A stretch of 64,000 nt of DNA, from positions 6,572,001-6,636,000 of the forward strand of contig JAMPIQ010000002.1 of NCBI GenBank assembly GCA_024699855.1, in the 5' to 3' direction. This DNA is from Aphelenchoides besseyi. Taxonomy: Eukaryota > Nematoda > Chromadorea > Rhabditida > Aphelenchoididae. The notes below the pieces were generated by a model. That model saw nothing but the letters and a program-made list of their open reading frames with translations, was not told the DNA's origin and ran no database searches. Made by a program: the position numbers and the translations under genes. This document shows positions 1 through 10,864 of the stretch, piece after piece. Within the stretch, counting starts at the first letter, position 1. The number at the start of each line of letters is the position of its first letter.

Positions 1-939
1 GAAATTTGGCAGCTCACAATCTAACTGGTTATTCTTATCGGGCAACAGATAATCCAACTCATCAGTTGGTTTTTCTCGAGTACATTTGCATTTCGTGGTT
101 TACAATCGAATTTCTTCTGCGATTTGTTGTTGCTCCAAGAAAACAGAAGTTCATGAAGCAGCCCATGAACATCATTGATCTCTTGACTATTCTCCCCGTA
201 TACATCGAATTGGTCTTATTCCAATTGGGAATTTACGCCGAAACATTGAAAGAATTCACAGGTCAGATGCAAAAGATGAAAACGATTAAAAGACTTTTTA
301 GCTGCTATGATTGTTATTCGTGTGTTACGAACGCTGCGAATGGCGAGAGTGTTTAAGATGGCTCGTTATTCTTCGGGTCTTCAAATCTTTGGTCAAACCC
401 TGCGCACGAGTATCTTCGAATTGAGTTTGTTGTTGGTTCTTATTGTGACAGGAACACTATTTTTTGCTACTGTATGTTATCAGATTATCGTATAAGGAGT
501 TGTTTTTAGTTGATGTTTTATACGGAAAGAGAAAACGAACACAGCGATTTTACCAGCATACCCGCAGCATGTTGGTGGGCTGTGATAACGATAACAACAG
601 TAATTCCATTGAGACATTCAAACGATTAACGTGATTTGTTTTAAAACAGGTTGGTTATGGCGAGATGATTGTTCAAACAGCTTGTGAGTTGGACTGTTAA
701 TATAAACAGATTTATTGTTCGTTTAGTGGGAAAGGTTGTGGCCACAACGGCGGCAATCTGCGGAATAATAATTTTGGCTTTTCCGGTCAGCGTAAGAGTA
801 TTACGTTTTATGAATATTTAATGAGAACTTCCAGTTGATCGTAGAGAACTTTGCACAAGCTCAGCACTGGGCTTTAATTGAAGCACAAATGCGTCAAGGT
901 TCGACGATTATTGAATGGACGTTCATGTATAGTTTTTAG
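1..939 (+). CDS. Voltage-gated potassium channel (Kv), C-terminal half, 5' end outside window
   Basis: Exons seen at about 1-260, 301-472, 511-599, 650-683, 736-791 and 835-939. In order they encode S2 and S3 (WFTIEFLLRF, MNIIDLLTILPVY), the S4 sensor with regularly spaced arginines (RVLRTLRMARVFKMARYSSG), S5 (LLLVLIVTGTLFFAT), the pore helix (IPAACWWAVITITT), the VGYG selectivity filter, and S6 (GIIILAFPVSLIVENF). This is the order expected of a tetrameric Kv alpha subunit in the plasma membrane. Introns are 38-51 nt with GT-AG ends, and one cuts directly between the TT and VGYG of the filter. The cytoplasmic tail after S6 is short (about 28 residues) and ends at TAG 937-939. The T1 domain and S1 lie upstream of the window. 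I cannot assign the Kv subfamily with confidence. Confidence 0.88.
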
Positions 940-3252
940 CCCAAGTGAGCGCTTTGGCAAATAATCTGGTGATGAAACGTGGACAGAGCCGAAGAAGACG
1001 AGCAGAAAACGAGGGAAAACAAACGAAAAATCAAACCTCTCTTCTTCATTCCACAACTGCAGCAGTTTAATTCACACGATGATCGACATATTACTTCCGA
1101 AATACCTTCGAACATCAAGATATACTCAATAAAACATAACTCTATTCACACAAGCTTTGCGGTTATTGTTATTTATTAGAAGGCCGGAAACAAAGCTTAC
1201 CGATTCGGTAGACTCAGCAAGCTGCCTGAAATGTAATCCAAGAATGACGCTATAGAAACGAGCGAAATTAACTCCCGACTCACTTAACTTCGCTTTTATT
1301 GTTCAGGTCAAGTGAAGTTTTCGCGCGCTTTCGGCTCGCTCGTCGGGTGTTGAAGCACAAAAAAGTTCGCGTTTCCCGGAGCAGTTCGAAAATCGTTGTT
1401 CTTGCGCCGATCCTGAAGGGTTGCAGTTTAAAATGCGTCTCAATTTCAGCCATCACATTAACTTCCGACAGTCAACAACAAACGAAGTTTTCCCGCCATT
1501 CACGTCGACGTCTCCGTTTGATTGTCGTATATGATCGATGCGGTCGTGGAAAGATTGGACGATCTTGTTGCCGATTTTGATCTCAGCCTCCGAATACGGT
1601 AACGTTTTTAGCTTGTTTGAACGTACAAAATTGAAGTTAATTTGATTCGTGTGGTTCTGAAGTGAAAATTAACAAAAAACTAAACTACAGCGACTTTTTA
1701 ATGCTCTTGAGGTTTGAATATTTTTGTTGATTGACAATCAGAGATACAATCGTATGTTCACCTGAATTCCGATCTTTTGAACCGCGATTTCACCTCTGAC
1801 TACATGCTTCCTACAGTGATACACTTCACGAGAACATTGAACAACTGAAAATCTAAAGCGCCGTTTTGTGTTGAAAATAAGCGACAACTTTACGCTTTCA
1901 CTTTTCGATTTACCGTCGATATAATTACCTTTTGGTTGATGCACCTGTTGTGAAAATGTGATTCCGTTCTATGCGAACAAGCCATTTGTTTCCTCTGCAC
2001 GTTGTCTTACATTCACATGTAACGTTGCCAATTGAGGCGACCGGAAGGAAGGACCTGAAAACGAGTCTTGACTGTGCGAATCATTTTGTCTGCGCACAAC
2101 TCGGAGTGTAAAATTGTTTCGTTTTGTGATTTGGAGGTGCAATTGAGGACACGAGTTTGCTGTCTATGTAAACGAGTTTAGTTTACGGACACCAGAAACC
2201 TTCGTTTTAGTGTCTTGACTTTTTCGAATCGACCGCGTTCAATAACAAACTTCTCGATTTGTTTCTGCTCGTTGAACACCTCCGACTTCCTTTGTTCTCT
2301 TTTGGGTTTTCAATTAATGGAAGTGACCTTTCACTTGAACAACAAAACAATTTCGCGATCACGTTCAATTTTATGAACTTGGCATCCATTTAGTCGTTCT
2401 GTTATTGTAATGTTGTGCTCGGAACTTCTGAAGAATATCGAACCGAACTTTTAATTCAATTCGGGAGCATCTTTCGCTAGTTTTCATAACTGAATGATCT
2501 CACTTCTTAAAGAAACTTCATCTCCACATTTACGCTCTTAATTTCGACTGTTTTGAAGCTTTGAACCCATAAAAATAATGCAACTGAAAGTGTACCTGTG
2601 CACCTTCAAACGATTGATACCACTGTGATGTTAAAATCTTTTTCCGGACCATCAATTTTCTCGGCGCACATCTGCTGCTCACGCCCAACTGGTATTCAAC
2701 GTTGAACATCAGTTGAAGTACAGACAGAAATCGGAGTACGAGAATTTATGGCTGTCACGTGCAAATTGCATCAAACAAACGTTGACCTTCGACTAATTGA
2801 CGACATTAGCGATCTCACCGTTTTTGTTTCCGTCTTCGCAATAGTTCCAAATTGGAGAGTGGAAACCAGCTCGAGGAAACACAAACCGTTTCGTTCGTTT
2901 GCTTGCTACCTTCTTACGCGATCGTCTCGTTTTCGTGGTCAATGAGCTCATTGTTCGTTGCACATTGCGGAGTTATTCTCCCAAAAAAACGAACTGTAAT
3001 ATTAGGATCGCGAGTTGAATGCTACAATTTTGTTCCGCAATTGCGATCGAGTTCAATAGAGCACACGATCGCTATTTCAAACCAAAAACAGCGGGAATCG
3101 TTTTGTTTATTAGTAACTTCGATACCAGTTTTTGAAAAAGGGTCGAAGTGTCCCGTTTGTTCACGTAATTTCGTGGGGTTTTCTTTATTCGTATGCTGTA
3201 CGCAACTTTCGTAACTTAGATATTAGTATACTATTAACATTGTTCCTTTCAG
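940..3252. other. Intergenic or long 5' intron, no recognised gene
   Basis: About 2.3 kb between the Kv stop codon and the first solid exon of the PY-motif membrane protein. Several open frames of 60-120 codons exist on both strands, but none shows a recognisable domain and none chains into neighbours with good splice sites. A possible first coding exon (ATG near 1531, acidic and leucine-rich, ending at a GT near 1599) has the wrong phase for the exon at 3253. The missing 5' exon or exons of the downstream gene are probably here. Confidence 0.4.
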
Positions 3253-3951
3253 AGCACCAGCAAAAAGCGACAACTACTTTTGATGTTCAAAAGCGATTAG
3301 TCGGACGAAGTGCAAGTACTACAAACGAACTTGAGGAGTATATGTGGCCAAATCCTCAAACGTACAAACCGATTTCTTGGGATCATTATTTTACCCAAAC
3401 ACATGAGAGTAAGAAATCATCGTTCAATTGATCCTCGTTTTTTGCATTAGAACAAGTATCTTTGACTAGTGGTTTAGCGGCTGGAATCACATTAGGGTTG
3501 TTCTTCGCAGTTTTTGTGCTTGTTTTTGGATGTCGAAGAGCTGAAAATCTGCGTCGTCTATCAACTAGACCTCAACAAAGTATGTTAATGTTATGCTTTT
3601 AATGTCCCAAAAAATTCGTTCAATTCTCAAACGATTCGATTTCAGCTCGAACACTCAGCCAACGTCGTTTGTCAGTCAGTGATTTTTTCACGTGTTCAGA
3701 CGTTCCAATCGAACCCCCTCCTTCTTATGAGGTTAGTTAAGACCCCAGAATCACTCCACTTATGGCCATCCTTTTGAGTTAAGTCATATTTGTTTTGAAT
3801 TGAATTGACTTAATCAAAATGCATGTCCATAAATGGATGATTCCTGTGACTCAAAGTTACAAAGGTTGCCATTCGAATGCCTCAACCACCGGCTTTTACG
3901 GATCATCCCGACTTCTCCGTTCAACGACACAATGGAGTTTTTCCCGCGTAG
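3253..3951 (+). CDS. Single-pass membrane protein with cytoplasmic PPPSYE motif, 5' exon not found
   Basis: Exons at about 3253-3411, 3453-3580, 3646-3731 and 3865-3951 join in frame. The order is a hydrophilic, probably extracellular part (rich in T/S/Q, then PNPQTYKPISWDHYF), one strong transmembrane helix (GLAAGITLGLFFAVFVLVFG) followed by a basic stop-transfer CRRAENLRR, and a serine-rich tail containing IEPPPSYE, a PPxY-like motif of the kind bound by WW domains of NEDD4-type ligases. The protein ends at TAG 3949-3951. The last acceptor (aaag) is weak but the phase closes. The exon that would supply the start or a signal peptide is not identified. I do not recognise the family; the layout resembles small type I adaptors, which is an inference from layout only. 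Confidence 0.55.
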
Positions 3952-4842
3952 ACGTTAAAAATTGCGCGATACGATCTCAACGTTTTGTAATGGTAATTAG
4001 TTGTTGTATTTGTTAACTACCTCCATGTATTCTATTTGCTCAACTACCCAAATTTACGGGTCTTGGGATTCTCAACACATCTATCCGGTTATCGTTTCTT
4101 ACGATTGGTAATTAAAAATAAACCGAGTTGTTTTATGTAAGCTTTTATATAAAGGTCGATTCGAGAACTACAAACGAATCTAAGTAGTTGGATGAACAGC
4201 TAAGTGGGACAAAACTATTTTAAGCAATAACAAACGAGCTTTTTAACTGAAAGATAATCATGACTAGAAACTGTATATAAAAACCGATACAAATAGCGAC
4301 TAACCCAAATTAAACGAAAACTAAGTAGTAAGAAAATGAACGCCATTATACGGAGAATAGCTATTTGGAACGGCATTGGAATTTTCTAAGTAATTCTTTT
4401 GACGCAGCTTAATTCTTCTGCAGAGAGCGATGGATATCTCGTCCTAAACAGTCGCTTATTGCATTGTCAACTATTCATGAACTTGCCATAGCAACTTTTC
4501 GAATCCAAGCGAACGATGCAAAACTGTTTTCTCGTGTGTAAACGCCTCGAAGGAATACCAACCATCATATCTGTAATATGGGCGTAAATGTTGTAAGCTT
4601 ATTGACGAAAATCTATGGTTTTAAATTCGGTCTCAAACCCTCGTATGTTCTGGTCAGAGACCCGGCTCGACGGTTGTTTAAATTTCGGTTGGCCAATAAA
4701 TGGACTTGTTGTTTTACTTGTTCGTTCCCGGACAAGCTGGTATGAGCATATATATACTACTCAAACTCGTTTTATTTACGCAAATTTGTTTATCGGACTT
4801 GTAAAAAAATCGTGTTTATTGAGAAGGAGAATAACCCGAAAG
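3952..4842. other. Intergenic, nothing recognised
   Basis: AT-rich spacer between two genes whose 3' ends face each other. It should hold both 3' UTRs. Open frames here are short and not conserved-looking, and no repeat with clear ends was seen. Confidence 0.5.
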
Positions 4843-7188
4843 TTACTCGTCAAAGAGCATGGATGATAAGGGGTCAGCGATGGAATGAGAAACAAGTGGC
4901 TCAATAGCAGTCGGTAGCTCCACCGCAGCTTGAGGAGAAGGCTCTCGAGCGCGGGAAGCAACGAACCGGCGAAACTCTTTCTCGAAACGTTGAAAGGCGT
5001 TTTGGTCCAAATTCGACGCTGTCCGGAGACTCACGGCAAAGGACGCGGGATCAATAGTGCTCATCAGCTTCTCCATCAGTTCCTCAGGCAGTTGAGAGTG
5101 AAAAGCGTAGCAGACGCGAATGATATGAAATCGATTGTGTGCGTTGTGCTGAAAAAAGTGAGACGGGAGTAATTTGTTACATTTTCGTAAACATCAGTGA
5201 CAAACCTCAATTCCCGTTATGAAAAATTGAACTACGCAATTGACAAATTCAGAGTCCGCTAAAAGCACGTCAGAAGATGGTGATTGTGCTAATTGCGCTG
5301 CAAAAACGTGGGCCCAAGGATCTTGCATTAAAATCTAAAGACAGTCGAATTCATAGCTCATTTGCCTATCCAGACCTTATCTTTCGCCTCGCACAGCACA
5401 CGCACGTATTCGGTAATGAAAGAGGCGGAGTGAAGTCGACGTTTGGATGAAAGAAGATCGAGAACGTAGAAAAACAACAGAAATGCGGGAACAACATCCG
5501 ATTGAACGAACTCGATGAGCGTCCTGTTCAACGGTTCAACAGCGTAGCCATTGATGAACTCATTGGCTACTTCTTCTGCAAACAAAAACTGTTTAATAAA
5601 CTAAAGTCGACAAAACGAAAAAGCGAAATCGATGAAGATTCGAAACCCACAGAGTTGCTATCTCTTACCCGGTGCTCGTTGTAATTCGGCCCGGAAACGG
5701 TCAACAGCTATTTCCCTGAGAAGTAATGGCACAAATCGTGTCATGCACTGCGAGTTCACAACCACTTTTTGGTCTCGTATCCCTTCGTTTATTATTCGCT
5801 GAAAGTGAATTGTATTTTGATTACCACTCATGTAAATACCATTGTTGATGTAGACAAATAAAGAATACGCAGGACAACTTGGAGTAAATTGCTTTCACGT
5901 GGCAATCCGCAGCATTGTTTTGCATTCTCATTCAACACACGGATCGCCGAACAACCGAGAAAATATACAACGTGTGGATCGGCGGCAACCATCGACATGT
6001 CTCCGAGATTCTGAAATTTTCTGTTACTCACAAACTATAAGTTAAATCACCGCTTCCATAATCTTCTTCTTATCCAAAAGTCCTTTGAGTTTTGTCGTCT
6101 GCTGGTTGTCGAGATGTCGATCACGCACAATCGCTTGTAATAACCAAACGAGATCATGACATGGATCTACAACAGCACTTACGAATAACATCAAAACAAC
6201 TAACCCAACTCCACGACATAATCAACGTTTACATCATGAATGGTCATTATCTGAAATGACAATAAAACAAAAGAATCAGAAGTCGTTTCTAACAATTTCA
6301 AGCCTCAAACTGCAGTAATGAACGTTTCCCGTATTCACAAATCGTTCGCGTATCAAGTCGGCCAAACGACGATAAAGTTTCTCATGGAGACCGATCATTG
6401 AAATGAGCTCTACAACAAGATTAACAATAATAACGCTTGGATGTTTACCTTTGACTTGTTTACATTGTCGACGAGTTTTAGTTGAGTCACAGTTAAAGAA
6501 ATGAGTGGGCGAATGAATGGATGTTAAGATTTTGTCCTTTTCTTCAATGTAAGAATCCAACAGCGGTTCCACTGCTTCAACGAACAAACTCGCCTCTTTC
6601 ATCAACCAAATTTGTTGCTTGACCGTAACATTCGCTTCATCATAGAGTGATTTGTCCTCAGCAATCTTTTTCAGGATCCTAATCAGTTGTTTATATACTG
6701 AAATGCCCCTGAGTTTTCATCCTTACTTGCTGCTCACTTTCGGTAGATGTCGCAGCGTCTCCAACACAATCGGGCGAACTTCAACGATGTCGTGTAGCTT
6801 GAAAAGAACGCCCAATAAAAATTCCAGTTTTTTGGTTTCCGTCGACTGTTTTCGCGAACCCAATTCGCGAATCTTTTCGCTCAGCTTTTCAGCCAATGCG
6901 GCAATCACCTAACAACACGATGAAATGAACAACGTTTAAGGTGTTTACCGTTTGATGAAAGTCGAAGCGCCGTTGATCGTGTAAGTCAAATATCTTTAAG
7001 ACGGAGTGAAGTGGAGTTAACTGAATAAAAGCCGTTTACTGGCCGGAAGAATGTAAACTTACGATCAGTGAATTATGTTTCTGAAAATCATCAATGGCCG
7101 CAGACAAATCTTGTGCATTTTCCAAGAGCTCCTTAACAGCGTTTTTCGGAGCTATTTTCACAGCAACGAGGTCCTTATCGCTCGGCAT
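4843..7188 (-). CDS. NELFB: Negative elongation factor subunit B (NELF-B/COBRA1)
   Basis: NELF-B is a HEAT-like subunit of the NELF complex that holds RNA polymerase II in promoter-proximal pausing in the nucleus. The start is ATG at 7188 (MPSDKDLVAVKIAPKN). Successive exons keep family landmarks in order: a helix with FDLHDQRRFDFHQ, RHLPKVSSK, KQQIWLMKEASLFVEAVEPLLDSYIEEK, the TRRQ segment, RFVNTGNVHYCSLRLE, a central set of helices, and a C-terminal IDPASFAVSLR with FEKEFRRF before the stop at 4843-4845. Many introns of about 45 nt separate these. The length looks close to the usual 550-600 residues. It diverges from GID8 with 449 bp between the start codons. Caenorhabditis elegans is reported to lack NELF, so retention here is informative about the lineage. 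Confidence 0.85.
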
Positions 7189-7637
7189 TCTTGAGATCAA
7201 TTAATACAATGAGTTCAATCTGAAAACACAAGATCTATAATTCAAAGTTCATATCAGCACTTACATTTCAGGCTTCTTATTTAGCATCGTTTGTAAACAT
7301 CTTCTGACAACAAAAACAAAAAAGTCCACAAAAATGTTAAACAAAGTTAGCATTCAATAGTCGAAATTCTTCCAATCGATTTCTCCAACGCTTTCGAAGT
7401 TGTTTTTGCCAATAGATATCAATTGCTGAAACGGAAGTATTTCTTTGTGCCAACTAAAAAGTCGAGATTTCAAGTTATTGGTGTTCTAGAATTCGAGTAC
7501 CGAAATAGTCAATTCAGACAGAATCCGATTTCTGGTCAATCAGTCAGATCAGTTGGCTTCGGTGACCACGTGAGTTTCGATTATTTTCTTCGACTTTTTT
7601 GTTTTTAAGATCAAAAACTGTTGAACGTTTTTCCAGA
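7189..7637. promoter_or_regulatory. Shared upstream region of NELFB (-) and GID8 (+)
   Basis: 449 bp separate two divergent start codons, so both promoters must lie here. A possible 5' UTR intron for GID8 runs from the GT near 7570 to ttttccag at 7636, one base before the ATG. No convincing TATA box was seen. Confidence 0.45.
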
Positions 7638-8572
7638 ATGCCCATCGACTTTAACGATGATCTCTTGCCGCCGCTCTTCGAAAGAAAAAACCCACCAAAG
7701 AGCAAACCAAATGAAGCGATCGAAGCGTCCACAGACGATATTTTGAACTGCGAATCGAAAAGTAAGTTCACATTACGACTTAACATTACACGAAGTTTCA
7801 GACTGGTTCAATCAGTTCATGAATGACTATGAAACACATCTCAGTGATGAGCAGATCAAAACACTGCTAATGGATTACTTTGTAAGCGAGGGATTCGAAG
7901 ATGCGGCGCGATCGTTGGCTGACGAGTTGGGGCACGAGTATAAACCAGATGAATATCGTGAATCCTGTCATTTGACTGAACGTAATGAAATACGTGAAGC
8001 AGTTCAAAATGGCGATTTGGACAAAGCCATCGACTTGATCAAAAAAATTTGCCCGAATTTATTGGAAGAAAACAAAACGCTGAATTTTGATCTTCTCCGC
8101 CAAAAGCTTGTCGAATTAATTCGCAACGAGTAAGTTTATTGATGCATCTTGACTACACTTTTTGTCTTTTGCTTTCAGGAAAGTGGAAGAAGCATTGGAA
8201 TTCTCTCAAAAGCACCTGGTTGATATGTCCAATCACACGTCTGAACAACTTCAAAAGTTGGAGCAGACGTATGCGCTGTTGGCTTTCAACAAACCTGACA
8301 CTTCTCCATTCGGATTTTTGATGCACGCCAATCAACGAATGTCTTTGGCTTCTGAAATCAATTCGGCACTTCTTGCCGAGTTCAAATCGACGCCTGTTTC
8401 ACGTTTAGAGTTCATGAAACAACAAATGGTTTGGAATTGTGCTCAAAATGCGGATCCCATTAACATTAACAAGCCGCTCGATGCACGTCTCAGTTGTCAG
8501 ATTGCCATCGATCTGTTCGGTGAAAAGGACGAACTCGAGGATCCCATTTTGGACGAATCACTTTCGCCTTGA
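7638..8572 (+). CDS. GID8: GID8/TWA1 homologue, LisH-CTLH-CRA subunit of the CTLH E3 ligase
   Basis: GID8 is a scaffold subunit of the GID/CTLH ubiquitin ligase, found in cytoplasm and nucleus. Three exons (7638-7760, 7801-8131, 8179-8572) join in frame. After an acidic 40-residue N-terminal extension, the order is a LisH motif (IKTLLMDYFVSEGFEDAARSL), a CTLH motif (IREAVQNGDLDKAIDLIKKI, then a Leu-rich LLRQKLVELIRN), and a CRA region (ALEFSQKHLV, LEQTYALLAFNKPDTSPFGF). The C-terminus with KPLDARL and an acidic tail ends at TGA 8570-8572. The N-terminal extension is longer than usual for the family. A polyadenylation signal AATAAA lies at 8749-8754. Confidence 0.9.
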
Positions 8573-8748
8573 ATTCAAATGCAGGTAGCTTACATTGATG
8601 TACAAAGTTGTGTTACATAATCGATGTTTCCGCGTTTAGCTATGAATTAGAATGCGTGCCATTATTTTGTATTACAAATTCTTTTCAATTTAACCTCTTG
8701 ATTCATCACTGTTTTTTAAAAACGATAATACGGAGTTGTTCTTCTTCA

Positions 8749-8754
8749 AATAAA
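8749..8754 (+). terminator. Polyadenylation signal of GID8
   Basis: AATAAA about 180 bp past the GID8 stop codon, followed by T-rich sequence. Candidate cleavage signal by position only. Confidence 0.45.
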
Positions 8755-9067
8755 CTTATTATTACAACTGCTTATACTTGTATCCTACCACGTATCTACG
8801 TTTAACACCGAGAACTATGGCAAACGAAAAAATGTTCGGGAATCGAATGCAATATCTATGGTGAGGTTTGGGTTGTTGAAAGTACGACACGAATTGGAAG
8901 TTACTTGACAATAAACACGTAGGTCAAAACACTTCTTTTAAGTTGCTATGTACATCGAAACAGGAATTTTGGAAATAAGTTTGAGATCGTAAGATAGAGA
9001 CAAGAAACTGGCAAAAATGTTTGCGTTTTCACGAGGTTTTCATAATGTTCCTGTACTGTTCAATTGC

Positions 9068-10864
9068 TCAATTAGTGCTGCTATCTTTTTCCACAGAAAC
9101 ACGGTCAGTAATGTAGGCGGTTTTCGTTGATTGACGAGGCGATACGGCCATATTCTTTAAATCTGCATCAGACGAGTTGTCTTCAGATCTCTGTGATCGT
9201 CCGAAGAAGAGTCCTAAAAGCAAAACGTAAAAATGATGATTGCTTCTATTTCGGAAAGTTACAAGCTTAAATTTTAACGTAAACTCACGTCTCTTATTCG
9301 AATCCATTGGTCGAATTGTGTTCTGTAATCCGAACATTGCAATTATGCTTCGACGAATCTAAAACCAATAGAAATCTTCTTGATATTTTTGACTTCTACT
9401 CACTTGTACATCGGTAATGAAAGCAATCACCGGGTCAGCAACTATACGAACCAAGAGACTAATACGAACAAGGGCCAATAGATACATCATACGGTTGAAG
9501 TGTTTGAGGAAGAAACAACGATCAGCTCCTTTGTATGTCAAACCAATTGCCTGAAGCCATTAAATTGATTTAAAAGTCAAGAATCATCAAACAAACCCAA
9601 ATTGCATAAAAGACATTGAAAAAAGCAAAAGTTGAAACATTGACTGACAACTTCCATAACGGAAATCGCTCTTTCAATGATCGTCTTCTTGGAGTTGTTC
9701 CATTCTGTGCAGCATTAGTTGATTGTTGATGGAAACGACGCATAAATTTGCGAGCACGGCGAATTAGAATCACTAAACCCTCGTTTTAGACATTGAAGAC
9801 CAAACTTACCAGTGATCGTGAAGCACACAATGGTTACAGTATAAACAATAATCACCATGCAGTTTCTCACACGATACATATAGCGAAGACACGTCTCAAC
9901 CCTGCATCCTGACCATTCGTTCAAAAATGGGATTCGAACGAGAGCGATCATTGACATTGCGTAACCCGTAAAGAAAGAGAATATCAACCAACTCAGCGCT
10001 ATCAAATAGATACATCGTCGCATTGTGACACGTTTCCGATAGTTTAACGGCTGCCATACCGCATATAACTTGACTTGAAATACACGAATATTTGATTTAA
10101 GAGACCAACAAACTTACTCAAAGACAATGCCACGTAACTGGTCATAGAACTCCAAAATGCTGAAATTGAGTCGTTTATTCTATAGACCATAAAACACTTA
10201 CAAGCCATGAAGAAAACATCGATTGCTTGCATTGTCTCACGGCTAAACCAGGATTGATTATTGGCTTTGTGGATTTCAGTAAATTTGTCATTTTTGTGAA
10301 CTTCATCTTCTGAGTTATAGCGATCACATAAAAAATGTGATCCTGATGCCCGACTGTCGATGGAAGTTGAACTCATAATTAGGTTTCATTTTGAATCAAA
10401 AATTGATTTCTGATTGTTGATCGGAAAGTAGCTTCTTGCAAAGTTTTTTCAGAAATTTGAGCTAATTAAAGATTAGTCAGCTGCTCACCTAACGATCTCT
10501 CTGGATGCCGTGTAAATCGAGATTGTGATTGCCATAACGCACGCAAAAGTGTCTCCGAATGCACGATTTAACAGAAGAACGTAACATTTTCGACTGACTC
10601 GATGCTGTTTGATGGCGCGATAAACGGCGGCAATGTAGAGAGTAGTCAAGAAAAATCCGGCAACGGCCAGCGGTAAAGGAACCCATCCCTGCCAAACCTT
10701 ATAGATGTAGTTCAGCTCTTGGGCGCTTTCAAACTAGAAATTAAACAAAGAAATGATTCTAATGACTTCTATTCCCTTACTTTCAATATGGCGGTTACGT
10801 CATCACTTATGTTGCCGAAACAATTCGTCAGTGTACTTTTTGGAGCTTCTGTTGATGATGGCAT
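9068..10864 (-). CDS. Seven-transmembrane receptor, nematode-style orphan GPCR
   Basis: The start ATG at 10864 begins a short extracellular N-terminus with an N-glycosylation site (GNISD). Eight or more exons then encode TM1 (WVPLPLAVAGFFLTTLYIAA), the KCYVLLLNRAFGDTFACVM segment of TM2, a long hydrophilic first extracellular loop, TM3 with YVALSLFKLYAVWQPLNYRK (the position of the DRY motif in rhodopsin-like receptors), TM4 (IYLIALSWLIFSFFTGYA), TM5 with a CR(V)ETC loop, a basic third loop (RRARKFMRRF), TM6 (LSVNVSTFAFFNVFYAIWV), TM7 (LLVRIVADPVIAF) and a Ser-rich tail ending at 9068. The LLLNRxxGD segment is one I associate with nematode orphan and chemoreceptor-like families; no ligand can be inferred. 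Introns are 40-60 nt except the one between TM2 and loop 1 (about 135 nt), whose acceptor at 10347 closes the phase. Confidence 0.75.

Noticed and set aside
1531..1599. Possible first exon (acidic, Leu-rich, ending at GT) for the PY-motif membrane protein
   Set aside because: Its phase does not match the acceptor at 3253 and it has no signal peptide.
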